Positions 43,048 through 54,718 are shown, numbered from the stretch's first letter. The stretch is 64,000 nt of DNA from Ophiura sarsii (GCA_035610835.1 CM069456.1:30835677-30899676), one strand, 5' to 3'. Program-made: numbers and translations. Notes: generated by a model from the letters alone, not told the origin.

Positions 43048-43908
43048 TGCAAACTATGATGGGGTACATGTTGGTCCATGTATTTATTGCTTAGTTGAAA
43101 ACACCTACATGTATCAAACAGTGGCATGAATTTATTGTTGGCATTCACCCTTTTTTTTTTGGGGGGGGGGGGGATGATAGACTGGTGTGTTGAGTTGTGG
43201 GTGTCTGTTCCCTTTAGAAGCTGAAAATATTTATATTTTTTAAAACTGGATTTGTGCAATTTGGTGAATACACTATGAATAACATTGGGGGGAGGGGGGG
43301 GGGGGGGGGGTAGGAACCCCTCCCCGTACCCCTCTATTCTTTGGTCCATTGCCACTGCAACACTCTGATTGTTAGGGCTAATGATCAACTCAAAATCAAA
43401 ATTGCCATTTCTTTCATTTGAGTCCAGAATAGTACTCTGTGTTACATCTATTTTTAAACCAATCCACTGAATCATGCTTTTGTGCTGTCATGCATGTATA
43501 CTGCACCTTAAGTTGATACTGTACATATTCTAATGATTTGTTGATATTTCTGAACTTCTGTGCAATCTTAACTTTGGTGGATTTTTTTTAAAATGAGCTG
43601 ATATTTCATAATATCCCCCTATCCGCCAAACAGCTTGATTTTGTTAAACTTCATGTTCATTTGAATACTGGTTTGTGACAACTTTTAAAAATTGACTTTG
43701 ACTAAATTGACTTAAGGTACTCAGAGAAATTGTCTTGACTTTGTTTCAAAAACTCATAATACTTGTAAATGATGGCTTTTGAATGGAGGCAGATCGTCTC
43801 TTTTGCCTATTACCAGGTGGTGATGGATGGGTAGCAGTTAACTTAGGGTCATAAATGTTGATTCCATAACCACCAAGAGCAAAGGAAGGTTTGGGAATGG
43901 ATTTTGGT
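43048..43908. other. 3' flank of zinc-finger copy B
   Basis: Matches 13505-14398, with poly-G runs at 43160 and 43293-43310. The - strand 143-codon frame includes a homopolymer-derived proline run and no domain. Confidence 0.5.
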
Positions 43909-44028
43909 AAATTAAACAAAATGATTATGTCTAGAATATTGTATATTCTAGAATGCTTGATCGGACCAGACTTGCAAGTTCACCCTTTTTTACTTGTTTT
44001 TAATATTAAATTATGAAGTATGTTTACA

Positions 44029-44280
44029 CAGGGCTGGATCTTAACTTTTTTGTACCGGCCAGTTGGGCAGGTAGCTTTTTTGGTGTAAGTTACCAGCCCT
44101 ACAAGAAATTTACCTGCCCAAATGTGTTTCCAAATTCACAAGTAGATTGAGGAATTTTCTTGTATTGAAACTGCCATTTTGAATTTGGAAAAAGTTACTG
44201 GCCAGTCGGGCAGGTACTTTTGCACTTTTACTAAATTTACCCGCTGTGGGCAGGCAGGTGGGTTCTAAAGTCCAGCCCTG
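44029..44280. mobile_element. hAT MITE, TSD TGTTTACA
   Basis: Ends CAGGGCTGGATCTT and AAAGTCCAGCCCTG with a perfect 8-bp duplication TGTTTACA (44021-44028, 44281-44288). The interior has GGGCAGGTA and its complement repeated. 252 bp, no coding capacity. Confidence 0.93.
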
Positions 44281-44288
44281 TGTTTACA

Positions 44289-45845
44289 ATGTTTTAAATA
44301 TAACAATTTTTTTAATTTAAGATTTTCCATTAATGTATTTTGATGTGTAATGTAAGGTAATTCTTGCAAGTAGTTACTGGATTTGTATCTAGATAAATCT
44401 AAACTCATTATTGCTCAAAGTGACATGCATACTTTTGATATCGATCCAACTGAATTTTCTACAATGGCCACATTGTTGTGGAAACTAACATCAGAGCTTT
44501 AATAGCAAAAGTACAAAATGGTTTTTTGCATTCACCAATAGTTTCAAATACACCATATTTCTGAAGTACAAAAAATATACATTCAGATTTTGCTTGAAAT
44601 TGAATACATGGCACCTAATATATAAATGACGCAACTCTGATGTCTTAAATTGATTTTGGTTGCAATTTTGTATGCTTTATCATCCAGATTATTTTATGAA
44701 ACTGATAACAAAAACTATTAACCTGTGTGTCCCCATTCATTTTAGACATTTTGAGATTTCACTTTATCTCAGTAGGGCCATCACATTTTATGATTTATGG
44801 ATAAGAATTTGCTGTTTTTACTAAATAAATGCATTACAAATTGTATAAATGTTGAAATAAATTAAGTGTTGGAAATCCTAAATTGTGTGTTTGTTTAAAT
44901 ACTTAAGTTTCACATATGACCCAATTCCACTCATGAAATATTTGTCTTTTTTTACAACCACAAACACCCTCAACTTCAACTTACTGTGATTGTGTTTATT
45001 GATGACATTCACAGCAAAGCTTCAATAATGGCTATAAGGCCTAGTACAAAAATGAACATGTTTCCCGTCCCCGCCCGCCTCCGTTTTAGCCGCTGCCTCC
45101 TTTTTTTACTATTTACTATTTAAAAAAATAAATTAAAAAAAACACAATTTTTTTTAATTTTAATTTTTTAAATTATTAATTTTAAATTTTCAGAGCTATG
45201 AGCCTATAGTTGGTCACCTAAACATCATTAAAGTACCCGCAAAATGATAGTGTTTAACAGTATATCTGATCATGGATGTACCTGACCCCTTGAGTGACCC
45301 ATATCATGCCCAAGGGGCCAAGTATAATATTATTTTGGTGTGTTGAAATAACTTAGAAATAGAGAAGTGTTGACTGTAACATACTTATAACATACAGAAA
45401 GATTTGTCAATGTTTGTATTATATTTATTTCATTTTAGTAAAAAAAAGAATATAACTGTTGTTATGCATGTTATGTTGAATAGCGTTCAAAACCTATTTG
45501 TCATTTTATCCATTCATTCATAAATGAAACCTCTTTCTTTACCAGATCACAGACACTAGGCATACAAACAACAATTATTTTGTTGACCCAAATTGAAGAG
45601 AAAAAAATATGTAGGCCTCGGCCTATATCATTTTACAGACAACACGACTATTGCCACAAATAATTTACAAAATGTGCTGAATTTAGATGGGTTTTTTTTG
45701 TTTCTTTGAAAGTATAGTGAAAAATCGCTGTTTAGGAGTGTCCCCGACACAGTCAGTTGGTCACTTTCGACTTGTCGGCCATCTTGGAAAAAATATCAAA
45801 AAATTGGAAAATAGTAAATAGTAAGACCCTCCCTCCTCCTTTTTG
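44289..45845. other. AT-rich intronic sequence
   Basis: No gene. An inverted TACTATTTACTATTT / AAATAGTAAATAGTA pair at about 45107 and 45806 may bound another non-autonomous element. Confidence 0.45.
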
Positions 45846-48800
45846 TCTCGCCTGATGTAATCAGAAAGAGACTATGTTATCACTATTTCTGTCCGGCGTC
45901 CGGCGTCCGCCGTATGCCGTCCGCCGTATGCCGTGTGCTAAGAAATACCTTTGTGACGCGATATCTGGAGATCCGTAAGGCCTATCGTGATGGGACTTGG
46001 TGGAGGGAAGGGGGGTGGTGCGTTCTGTTGCTGATTGATTTTTCAAGGTCATCGGGGGTCATACAAGGTCATCGGGGTCAAATATGCTTAAAACTTCTGA
46101 GACGCGTTGTGACGCGATATCTAGAGATCCGTAAGGCCTATCCTGATGGGAATTGATGTCAGGGAAGGGGGTGGGGTGTTCTTTTGCTGATTAGATTTTC
46201 AAGGTCATTGGAGGTCATTCAAGGTCATCGGGGCAAATATGGGGTCAAATAAGATCCGTAAGGCCGATCTTGATTGGATTTGGTGGAGGGAAGGGGGAGG
46301 TGTGTTCTTTTTGCTGATTAAATTTTCAAGGTCACCAGTGGTCATCGGGGTCAAATATGGGGTCAAATAGATCAGTAAGGCCTATATTGATGAGATTTGG
46401 TGGAGGGAAGGGGAGTGGTGTGTTCTTTTTGCTGAATAAATTTTCAAGGTCGTCAGAGGTCATTCAAGGTCATCGGGGGTCAAATAAGATCCATAAGGCC
46501 TATCTTGATTGGATTTGGTGGAGGGAAGGGGAATGGTGTGTTCTTTTTGTTCTTAATTTTTCGGGGTCATCAGGGGACAAATATGGGGTCAAATAGATCA
46601 GTAAGGCCTATCTTGATGGGATTTGGTGGAGGGAAGGGGGGTGTGTTCTTTTTGTTGATTAATTTTTCGGGGTCATCGGGGGTCAAATATGGGGTCAAAT
46701 AGATCAGTAAGGCCTATCTTGATGGGATTTGGTGGACGGAAGAGGGATGGTGTGTTCTTTTTGTTGATTAATTTTTCGGGGTCATTGGGGGTCAAATATG
46801 TGGTCAAATAGATCAGTAAGGCCTATCTTGATGGGATTTGGTGGAGGGAAGGGGGGTGGTGTGTTCTTTTTGTTGATTAATTTTTCGGGGTCATTGGGGG
46901 TCAAATATGGGGTCAAATAGATCAGTAAGGCCTATCTTGATGGGATTTGGTGGAGGGAAGGGGGGGGGTGGTGTGTTCTTTTTGTTGATTAATTTTTCGG
47001 GGTCAAATATGGGGTCAAATAGATCAGTAAGGCCTATCTTGATGGGATTTAGTGGACGGAAGAGGGATGGTGTGTTCTTTTTGTTGATTAATTTTTCGGG
47101 GTCATCGGAGGTCAAATATGGGGTCAAATAGATCAGTAAGGCCTATCTTGATGGGATTTGGTGGAGGGAAGGGGGGGTGGTGTGTTCTTTTTGTTGATTA
47201 ATTTTTCGGGTCATCGGGGGTCAAATATGGGGTCAAATAGATCAGTAAGGCCTATCTTGATGGGATTTGGTGGAGGGAAGGGGGGTGGTGTGTTCTTTTT
47301 GTTGATTAATTTTTTCGGGGTCATCGGGGGTCAAATATGGGGTCAAATAGATCAGTAAGGCCTATCTTGATGGGATTTGGTGGAGGGAAGGGGGGTGGTG
47401 TGTTCTTTTTGTTGATTAATTTTTCGGGGTCATTGGGGGTCAAATATGGGGTCAAATAGATCAGTAAGGCCTATCTTGATGGGATTTGGTGGAGGGAAGG
47501 GGGGTGGTGTGTTGTTTTTGTTGATTCATTTTTCGGGGTCATCGGGGGTCAAATATGGGGTCAAATAGATCAGTAAGGCCTATCTTGATGGGATTTGGTG
47601 GAGGGAAGGGGGGTGGTGTGTTCTTTTTGTTGATTAATTTTTTGGGGTCAAATATGGGGTCAAATAGATCAGTAAGGCCTATCTTGATAGGATTTGGTGG
47701 GCGGAAGAGGGATGGGGTGTTCTTTTTGTTTATTATTTTTTCGGGGTCATCGGGGGTCCAATATGGGGTCAAATAGATCAGTAAGGCCTATCTTGATGGG
47801 ATTTAGTGGACGGAAGAGGGATGGTGTGTTCTTTTTGTTGATTAATTTTTCGGGGTCATCGGGGGTCAAATATGGGGTCAAATAGATCAGTAAGGCCTAT
47901 CTTGATGGGATTTGGTGGACGGAAGAGGGATGGTGTGTTCTTTTTGTTGATTAATTTTTCGGGGTCAAATATGGGGTCAAATAGATCAGTAAGGCCTATC
48001 TTGATAGGATTTGGTGGACGGAAGAGGGATGGTGTGTTCTTTTTGTTGATTAATTTTTCGGGGTCATCGGGGGTCAAATAAGGGGTCAAATAGATCAGTA
48101 AGGCCTATCATGATGGGATTTGGTGGACGGAAGAGGGATGGTGTGTTCTTTTTGTTGATTAATTTTTCGGGGTCATCGGGGTCAAATATGGGGTCAAAAA
48201 GATCAGTAAGGCCTATCTTGATGGGATTTGGTGGACGGAAGAGGGATGGGGTGTTCTTTTTGTTGATTAATTTTTCGGGGTCATTGGGGGTCAAATATGG
48301 GGTCAAATAGATCAGTAAGGCCTATCTTGATGGGATTTGGTGGACGGAAGAGGGATGGTGTGTTCTTTTTGTTGATTAATTTTTCGGGGTCATCGGGGTC
48401 AAATATGGGATCAAATAGATCAGTAAGGCCTATCTTGATAGGATTTGGTGGAGGGAAGGGGGGTGGTGTGTTCTTTTTGTTGATTAATTTTTCGGGGTCA
48501 TCGGGGGTCAAATATGGGGTCAAATAGATCAGTAAGGCCTATCTTGATGGGATTTGGTGGACGGAAGAGGGATGGTGTGTTCTTTTTGTTGATTAATTTT
48601 TCGGGGTCATCGGGGGTTAAATAGATCATTAAGGCCTATCTTGATGGGATTTGGTGGAGGGAAGGGGGGTGGTGTGTTCTTTTGGTTGATTAATTTTTCG
48701 GGGTCATCGGGGTCAAATATGGGGTCAAATAGATCAGTAAGGACTATCTTGATGGGATTTGGTGGAGGGAAGGGGGTTAGTGTGTTCTTTTGGTTGATTA

Positions 48801-49471
48801 ATTTTTCGGGGTCATCGGGGTCAAATATGGGGTCAAATAGATCAGTAAGGACTATCTTGATGGGATTTGGTGGAGGGAAGGGGGTGGTGTGTTCTTTTTG
48901 TTGATTAATTTTTCGGGGTCATCGGGGGTCAAATATGGGGTCAAATAGATCAGTAAGGCCTATCTTGATTGGATTTGGTGGAGGGAAGGGGGGTGGTGTA
49001 TTCTTTTTGCTGATTAAATTTTGAAGGTCATCGGAGGTCATTCAAGGTCATCTGGGGTCAAATAAGATCCGTAAGGCCTATCTTGATGGGATTTGGTGGA
49101 CGGAAGAGGGATGGTGTGTTCTTTTTGTTGATTAATTTTTCGAGGTCATCAGAGGTCATCTGGGGTCAAATAAGATCCGTAAGGCCTATCTTGATGTGAT
49201 TTGGTGGAGGGAAGGGGGTTGGTGTGTTCTTTTTGCTGATTAAATTTTCAAGGTCATCAGAGGTCATCTGGGGTCAAATAAGATCTGTAAGGCCTATCTT
49301 GATGTGATTTGGTGTTGGGAAGGGGGTTGGTGTGTTCTTTTTGTTGATTAAATTTTCAAGGTATTACATCCCTTGCATTAACTACAATGCATACCTCTGT
49401 GACAGTGCTACATTGTATCATATGTTTCATCATCATTTCTTTCAAGTCAGTTTTGATGAACAGGCGAGACG
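45846..49471. mobile_element. Minisatellite-bearing element with GTCTCGCCTG ends
   Basis: GTCTCGCCTG at about 45846 and CAGGCGAGAC at about 49462 are inverted ends around a tandem array. Left flank region contains CCGGCGTCCGCCGTATGCCG repeats. The tail GAACCGCCTTG...GGACGGGAAACATG resembles the end of the 221-1530 array. Confidence 0.6.
45960..49370 (+). repeat. ~109-bp minisatellite, roughly 30 units
   Basis: Unit landmarks: GATCAGTAAGGCCTATCTTG, ATGGGATTTGGTGG, GTGTTCTTTTTGTTGATTAA, GGGGTCATCGGGGTCAAATA. Two variants alternate in blocks: GAGGGAAGGGGGGTGG and GACGGAAGAGGGATGG. Spacing between landmarks is mostly 101-111 bp. Units at both edges are longer and more diverged. The numerous 60-87-codon frames on both strands repeat the unit and are not genes. 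Confidence 0.92.
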
Positions 49472-50130
49472 CGCCGTTCGAGAACCGCCTTGTTTTAAAA
49501 AGTCCGGACGGGAAACATGTTATTTTTTTTACTATGCCTAACTTAACTAACCTCTGGTAGTTGTACAAAAATAAGCCCCATACATGTTTTTCTGTATTTA
49601 ACCCAATAATTTATTAAATTACAGTCTGAAATTGACCCCAAATTTTTACTAACAAATCCTGATTTACTTTTACTCTATTTGGCGTCCTTTGGACAGTGAC
49701 TCAACTTTACAGGCGCAGTTTTCACGCACACGTATGTATCTTCCGTCTTTCAACCCTCGTGTGTATACACCAGCATCTCGAGTAGTCGCGTGTGTTATGT
49801 GCTGCAATTAGTAGAATACGCAGATACGTCACTGTCTCATGATGGGCAAATAGACTATAGTAAGGACTGCAAGATCATTCTGGTACAAATAACTTACTAG
49901 GATTATATTGAGGTTCAGCTTCCAGGAAATCCAAAAACAACCAGTTAAAATCATTTTGAACTAGTTTAAATACAATGTCAAAGTTCAAACCGATGTGATG
50001 CCATTTTGAAAAAAATGGAGCATATTTTTTTCCGATCATACAATTTTGACACCTAGAAAATCATTTAAATCTGCCATCATCGCTTGATTCAATTTTGGAA
50101 TACAAATTATAAGGTTAATTATATTAAATG
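49472..50130. other. No gene recognised
   Basis: Intronic DNA following the minisatellite; nothing beyond the shared tail. Confidence 0.5.
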
Positions 50131-50134
50131 TTAA

Positions 50135-50497
50135 AGGTATATTATGTGATCTTTCCAGGGAACGCCCTCAACATCGAAAAAAAAATTGAAAGAAGATTTT
50201 CTTGCAGATTTACATTTCTGATTATAAATCGTACATACATTCCAAGTTACAGGGCGATATGATTCTTCAAAATCATGATTTTAGAGTGAAAATAAACTGT
50301 CGGATAACACTGACAGTTTATATTTTCACTCTAAATTCACTGTAAAACCATGATTTTGAGGTAATTAGGAATCGTATCGCTCTGTAAATTGGAATGTATG
50401 TATGATTTATGATCAGAAATGTATATCTGCAAGAAAATCTACTTTCTAAAAAAAATGAATAGAGGGCGCTCTCTGGAAAAGATCACATAATATGCCT
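50135..50497. mobile_element. Hairpin MITE family a, copy 1
   Basis: TTAA (50131-50134), AGGTATATTATGTGATCTTT ... GATCACATAATATGCCT, TTAA (50498-50501). Almost the whole element is an inverted repeat centred on CTGTCGGATAACACTGACAG. It keeps the empty site GTACATACATTCC (50231) used by the mariner-like insertion in copy 2. Confidence 0.9.
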
Positions 50498-50725
50498 TTA
50501 AGTTTTTTTAGAGATTGAGATCGGAATACAATGTAGATTCACGATAAAATAATCTCTTTGACTCAATATAGGAAATAATGTTGCTTCAATACTATTTTTT
50601 AATATTTCCTATTCATACTGTGGGCAAAATGAGAAAGTGTTTTACACCTGCACAATCTAATAACTATCCAATTAAATACGACATCGACTCATCTTCTAAA
50701 TCTATAAATGTTGTCATTATTTCAG

Positions 50726-50827
50726 CAAGAAGAGCTTCATCTTCGAGGTCTTGCGAGAGAATCTGAAGAAGGCTCCTCGTTTCTGTCATCAAGTCAACAG
50801 GATCTTCCCATGAGAACAGATTATCAG
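50726..50827 (+). CDS. SNAPC5: SNAPC5-like, exon 2
   Basis: Acceptor TTATTTCAG (ends 50725) and donor CAG|GTAGGG (50828). Phase 0 at both ends, 34 codons: QEELHLRGLARESEEGSSFL, then a serine/glutamine-rich end DLPMRTDYQ. The QEELHL start continues the coiled coil of exon 1, as in SNAPC5. A G18 run begins 8 bp after the donor (50836-50853). Confidence 0.7.
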
Positions 50828-51069
50828 GTAGGGATGGGGGGGGGGGGGGGGGGTTGAGGCTAGTGCCCCTTGGGGTTAGGAAAGGACAGTCAATTATGGG
50901 CTACACATCTATATATGACCAAAATCATACAATACAGTGGAACCGCGTTAACACAAAGTTGCCCAGGCCTTGCATTTTAGATTGTGTTAACAGGAATTTG
51001 TGTTATCCAGTCATATTATAATGGTAAAATATAAGCTTGGATTTGAATAACACTTTGGTGACTGTTTAA

Positions 51070-52166
51070 GGGAAGTGTCAACCCTATTATTTTGATGATC
51101 AACTTTTGCTTCTAAGTTTGAGAATATTGAATAAAAGTACATAAAAGTATACATTTTTAGAAAGGAAATTTGATAAGGAATCCGATGGTGATATCAATGT
51201 GATACCAAATCAACTAAATTTTGAGAAATGAACCAAAAAGCTATTTTTTTACCCCAAATTTTTCAGACAGCATAACTATAAAATAAAAAATGGTAATTTG
51301 TTCTAATATACGTTTTTGTAAACAAAAAAAATTTGTCTAGGAGGCACTTTTTTCTTTTTCCAAAATAAAGTTTGGTTTTGGAAATATTGCTAAAAACATC
51401 GGAAAAGTGTAAAAGTCGTGTTTTTTTGCATATATTTCGCTAGAAATGGATGCATATCTCGAGTTTAAAATCCATAATCGAAAAAATAAAAAATTGCCTC
51501 CTAGCGCTGAAAGTCCTCTACACAATGGTAGTAAAAGCTTACCTGATAGCTTGATATATTTTTAGTTATGTTGTCTGAAAATTCGTAAAATTCCTTCAAA
51601 TTTGAACTTCTAGAAAACATCGATTTAGTAAAAATATTGACATTTTCCACCATTTAAAGCTAAATGTTCACGGAATACACGGGAGTGTGACCTAAATAGC
51701 GAGTATACTATTATGAACAATCATAATAAACTATCAGATTCAATTTATATTGTCACAATGTGAAGAAATTGGAAGAAAACTGAAATTTAAATGATCGTAA
51801 GATTGGCCTTTGTTTACATTTTTAGACATTGTTTTGCGCTCTTTTGTTTTTCGCGTCTACGTCGCGGATATTAAGCGGCGTGTCTAGTATTACGCGCGGG
51901 AAGTTTCAGCGCGCGACGCAATGATCGAACAGCTGTCGCAGCATTTGAAAAGCGCGGAACTCCGCTTAAATTCCCGCCAAATAACCATGCGCCTTTTCCT
52001 GACTCAAACTTATCAAAACAACAATTTAAAATCACCCAAAAGAACGGGAAATAATCGCTTTCGATTAGTTACTTATGATGGTAATGATAGAATACATATA
52101 AAAGTATTAAATAATAGAGAAATATGAAATTCAATTTTTGAAACAAGTGCCGGGTTGACACTGCCC
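51070..52166. mobile_element. TTAA-type element family f
   Basis: TTAA, then GGGAAGTGTCAACCC; right end GGGTTGACACTGCCC, then TTAA (51066-51069, 52167-52170). 1.1 kb with no domain-bearing frame. Confidence 0.8.
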
Positions 52167-52191
52167 TTAAACTGGAATTCTGTGTTATTAA

Positions 52192-52549
52192 GGTAGATGT
52201 TCTGATTGCTGGCCCTATTTTGAACTGTTTTTTATTTTACATGGAATGTCATCCTTAAAATTGTCACATTCTAAAGTATGAGTTGCATAACTTCAATGGT
52301 TCTTATTTTAGAAGCACAAGGTCACAAAATATTTGCCCATTGAGTAGTACACAAACTGGCTGGTGGTTAATCACCGTTGGCAGTAATTTACTACATTTTA
52401 GCCTATAATGTCTAAATGGAACATTTCTGGCCCCTAAGATTTTACAGACATAATGAGAAAAAAATTGGGGATTCTGATCTTCTGATATCAAAATATCTTC
52501 ATGTGAAAAAAAAATCATAGCCCAAAAAAAGTGATCGGAACATACACCT
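52192..52549. mobile_element. MITE family c, diverged copy
   Basis: TTAA, then GGTAGATGTTCTGATTGC; right end GTGATCGGAACATACACCT, then TTAA (52550-52553). Internal segments (CATGGAATGTCATCCTTAAA) match the copy at 62315-62671. Confidence 0.7.
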
Positions 52550-52853
52550 TTAATAGAGTTTATGTTAACGAGGTTCCACTGTAGTAATAAAAGTCTCAGA
52601 GAACAAATTAGGCCAAGAGGGTAAAACTGTTTTACAGCCCTGACAGACCTATATATTTCAATAGAATTTGAAAAGAAAGAAAAAACACCAACAAAATGTG
52701 ACAGACTGTCTGCACACCAGGCTGTTTTTTTGGTTGCCATCACAATTATTATTTACCACTCACTTTAATATGGAAAGTCATCGAGTGTTCAGACAAAATC
52801 AGTTTGAAGATGCCGGTAATGCGACAAAAACCCACAGTGTTCTACAGATTTAA

Positions 52854-53644
52854 AGGTCCACAGAAATGCATCGTTTATTACATATCAAACTAAAGACAAA
52901 ATCACAAGGATTTCGAAAATAAACATCTTATGAGCGATCCATTAAAGGGAAAGAAGAAATTTACAAAAACCATAAATGCGCCCGAAATCAGTGTTAAAAA
53001 CGATCTTCATATTTTGAAAAACCCGCTCTACCAGGCCACACAGAGGAGAAATCATAGTTAGCCAACAATGCACTGTAACATTGTGACAAACCTAGGGTCT
53101 ACTATGTCTTTACACACTCTTTACATTATTAGATCATCATGCCTTGCTGAACAATTGAATGACTGCGCGAACTTTATGTGTATCCATGCTGTGTGCATTC
53201 AAAACCATACAATCACAAGTGGATTAGCCGTATTATCACATTAAGTGAATGAATAGATCGAGGTCATGATACTGTTTGTAAGGGAACCTGCATACAACTT
53301 GATACACATGTTATTTTGAGGCCATATTTTTAGACTGTGGTGCATTGTTTGCTTACTACAAATTCCCCTCTTAGACAACACGGAAACTGTGACGTCAGTC
53401 CGGGAATCTGACCGTATTGACACTTCAGTTCCTCCCGGAGTGACGTCACCAGCAAAGTCGCCCAAACCACTTCATGGTTCATTGCATTTCTAGCAAAGGG
53501 CTTGGATTTGGTATACGGCCGAACATATTTTATCTTTTTTTAAATATATTTATTCACATTTTATAAAAAATAACTTGTGAAATGTTCTAACTAATATATT
53601 GTATATCTTTTAAAAATAAGTTTCATGAGCACGTTGCTGGACCT
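52854..53644. mobile_element. TTAA-type element family e, with two CRE palindromes
   Basis: TTAA (52850-52853), then AGGTCCA; right end TGGACCT, then TTAA (53645-53648). Only a short TIR is visible, so this is weaker than the other calls. Confidence 0.5.
53390..53448. promoter_or_regulatory. Paired CRE palindromes in an inverted repeat
   Basis: TGACGTCA at 53390-53397 and again at 53441-53448. TGACGTCAGTCCGGGA is matched by TCCCGGAGTGACGTCA, inverted, 15 of 16. TGACGTCA is the full CREB/ATF site. Location is intron 2 of the SNAPC5-like gene. Function is not shown. Confidence 0.45.
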
Positions 53645-54094
53645 TTAAGGATCTCTCCTGTAGGGTCAGTCGGGGGTTGTTTTGGTGTTTTGAAATATTT
53701 CACATTTTCAAAAAATTCCAAATATTTTCAAAACTGTTCAAAATATGTACACATATTCACTTGTGACCCCCCCCCCCCCCCCCCACCACTTAGATATGGA
53801 AACATTTTCATTGTGTTCTTACCTTGCCTTATATTAGGCCTCATTCACTTGTGACATTGGCCGCCATTATTCGCATCTTTGCATTATTTTCTTCCATGCA
53901 GCTATCTTGCGCCAAACACTTGGCCTTTACCAGACCTAGATTAGTCCATTCCATGTTATCGAAATGGTGGCATCAATTAGAAGGGAAAAAATAAGATACA
54001 CAAATTTACATAGATGTATGATGCCACATAAGTGGGCTGCTAATAAGGCACTCTTGTTTTCTTACTGTGTTATAAATATTTCATTTTTCCTCAG

Positions 54095-54448
54095 ACTGAA
54101 ACAAACATTCCAGTGATAGCTCCTACCGAGGTTTACCATCATTCACCACAAGCTGTCATAACCCAGTCACCGACCATCAACACCGTCCCACTTGAGGATC
54201 TGAATCTCCTACCACATCCTACCGTAACCTTGGCAACCAGGATAGATGGTGGCGAGGTGGAGGAGGAAGAAGAGGATGAGGTTGGAGATGGAGGAGAGGC
54301 GTTAGTCGCCGCATCAAGACATTGCGACGGTATGGGGTATAACAATGACTTGATGTCTCTGATGCAACAGATCCAAGGGGGAGAGGTGCATTATGGGAGT
54401 GGGGAGGAAGAGGAGGATCATGGGATAGAAGAGAATGGAGAGAGATGA
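54095..54448 (+). CDS. SNAPC5: SNAPC5-like, exon 3 (terminal)
   Basis: Acceptor TTTTTCCTCAG ends at 54094; TGA at 54446-54448; 117 codons in phase 0. The start TETNIPVIAPTEVYHH is followed by a Pro/Thr-rich part, a Glu/Asp run (EVEEEEEDEVGDGGEA, about residues 114-129 of the joined protein) and a second acidic end (GSGEEEEDHGIEENGER). An acidic tail is also a feature of vertebrate SNAPC5, but this C-terminus is longer and its detailed alignment is uncertain. The reading frame stays open from the acceptor, which supports the exon. Confidence 0.7.
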   Translation, partial: TETNIPVIAPTEVYHHSPQAVITQSPTINTVPLEDLNLLPHPTVTLATRIDGGEVEEEEEDEVGDGGEALVAASRHCDGMGYNNDLMSLMQQIQGGEVHYGSGEEEEDHGIEENGER

Positions 54449-54712
54449 AGTGGGAGGAACTCTATGGCGTTGCACACCTAACTGTCACTCAGTGAGTATG
54501 CCACCTAACTGCTGCCTGCCGGGTGACAAGTGCCTAGGAACAGAGTGACAATCCTAAGCAGTGGATGGAAAGAGATTCTGGAGAGCGAGTTGAAGTTGCA
54601 AACTATTAAAGGAAAGAAACAATGTTGAGAGAGAAAACAAGTGTAATTTGTATAGAACATAGCAACAAGCAGTGAATTCTGGGTAATCTTGATTAGCTAA
54701 CCAAGCTTACTA

Positions 54713-54718
54713 AATAAA
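54713..54718 (+). other. AATAAA poly(A) signal of the SNAPC5-like gene
   Basis: AATAAA lies 265 bp after the stop codon, giving a plausible 3' UTR of about 280-290 bases. Confidence 0.6.

Larger units (their letters stand above)
27301..43908 (+). repeat. Segmental duplication, copy B (16.6 kb)
   Basis: Collinear with 6403-14398. The extra length is accounted for mainly by three insertions in the Tc1-like element (28122-29319, 29418-32336, 32348-34853), the longer zinc-finger frame, and the insertions at 40288-40500, 40656-42449 and 42542-42921. It lies wholly inside SNAPC5 intron 1. Confidence 0.93.
50935..52581. mobile_element. Pogo-like MITE with two nested TTAA-type insertions
   Basis: Ends CAGTGGAACCGCGTTAACAC and GTTAACGAGGTTCCACTG with TA on both sides (50933-50934, 52582-52583). 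The same family is uninterrupted at 59294-59514. Nested elements lie at 51070-52166 and 52192-52549. Confidence 0.85.

Noticed and set aside
43044..43475. 143-codon - strand frame
   Set aside because: Contains a homopolymer-encoded proline run, has no counterpart of equal length in duplicon A and no domain.
46357..48904. Many 60-87-codon frames on both strands reading MGSNRSVRPILMGFGG-like repeats
   Set aside because: They are translations of the ~109-bp minisatellite; the unit length is not a multiple of three, so no long frame is maintained.
45960..49370. CRISPR-like array
   Set aside because: Units are contiguous and similar throughout with no unique spacers, in a eukaryotic genome.
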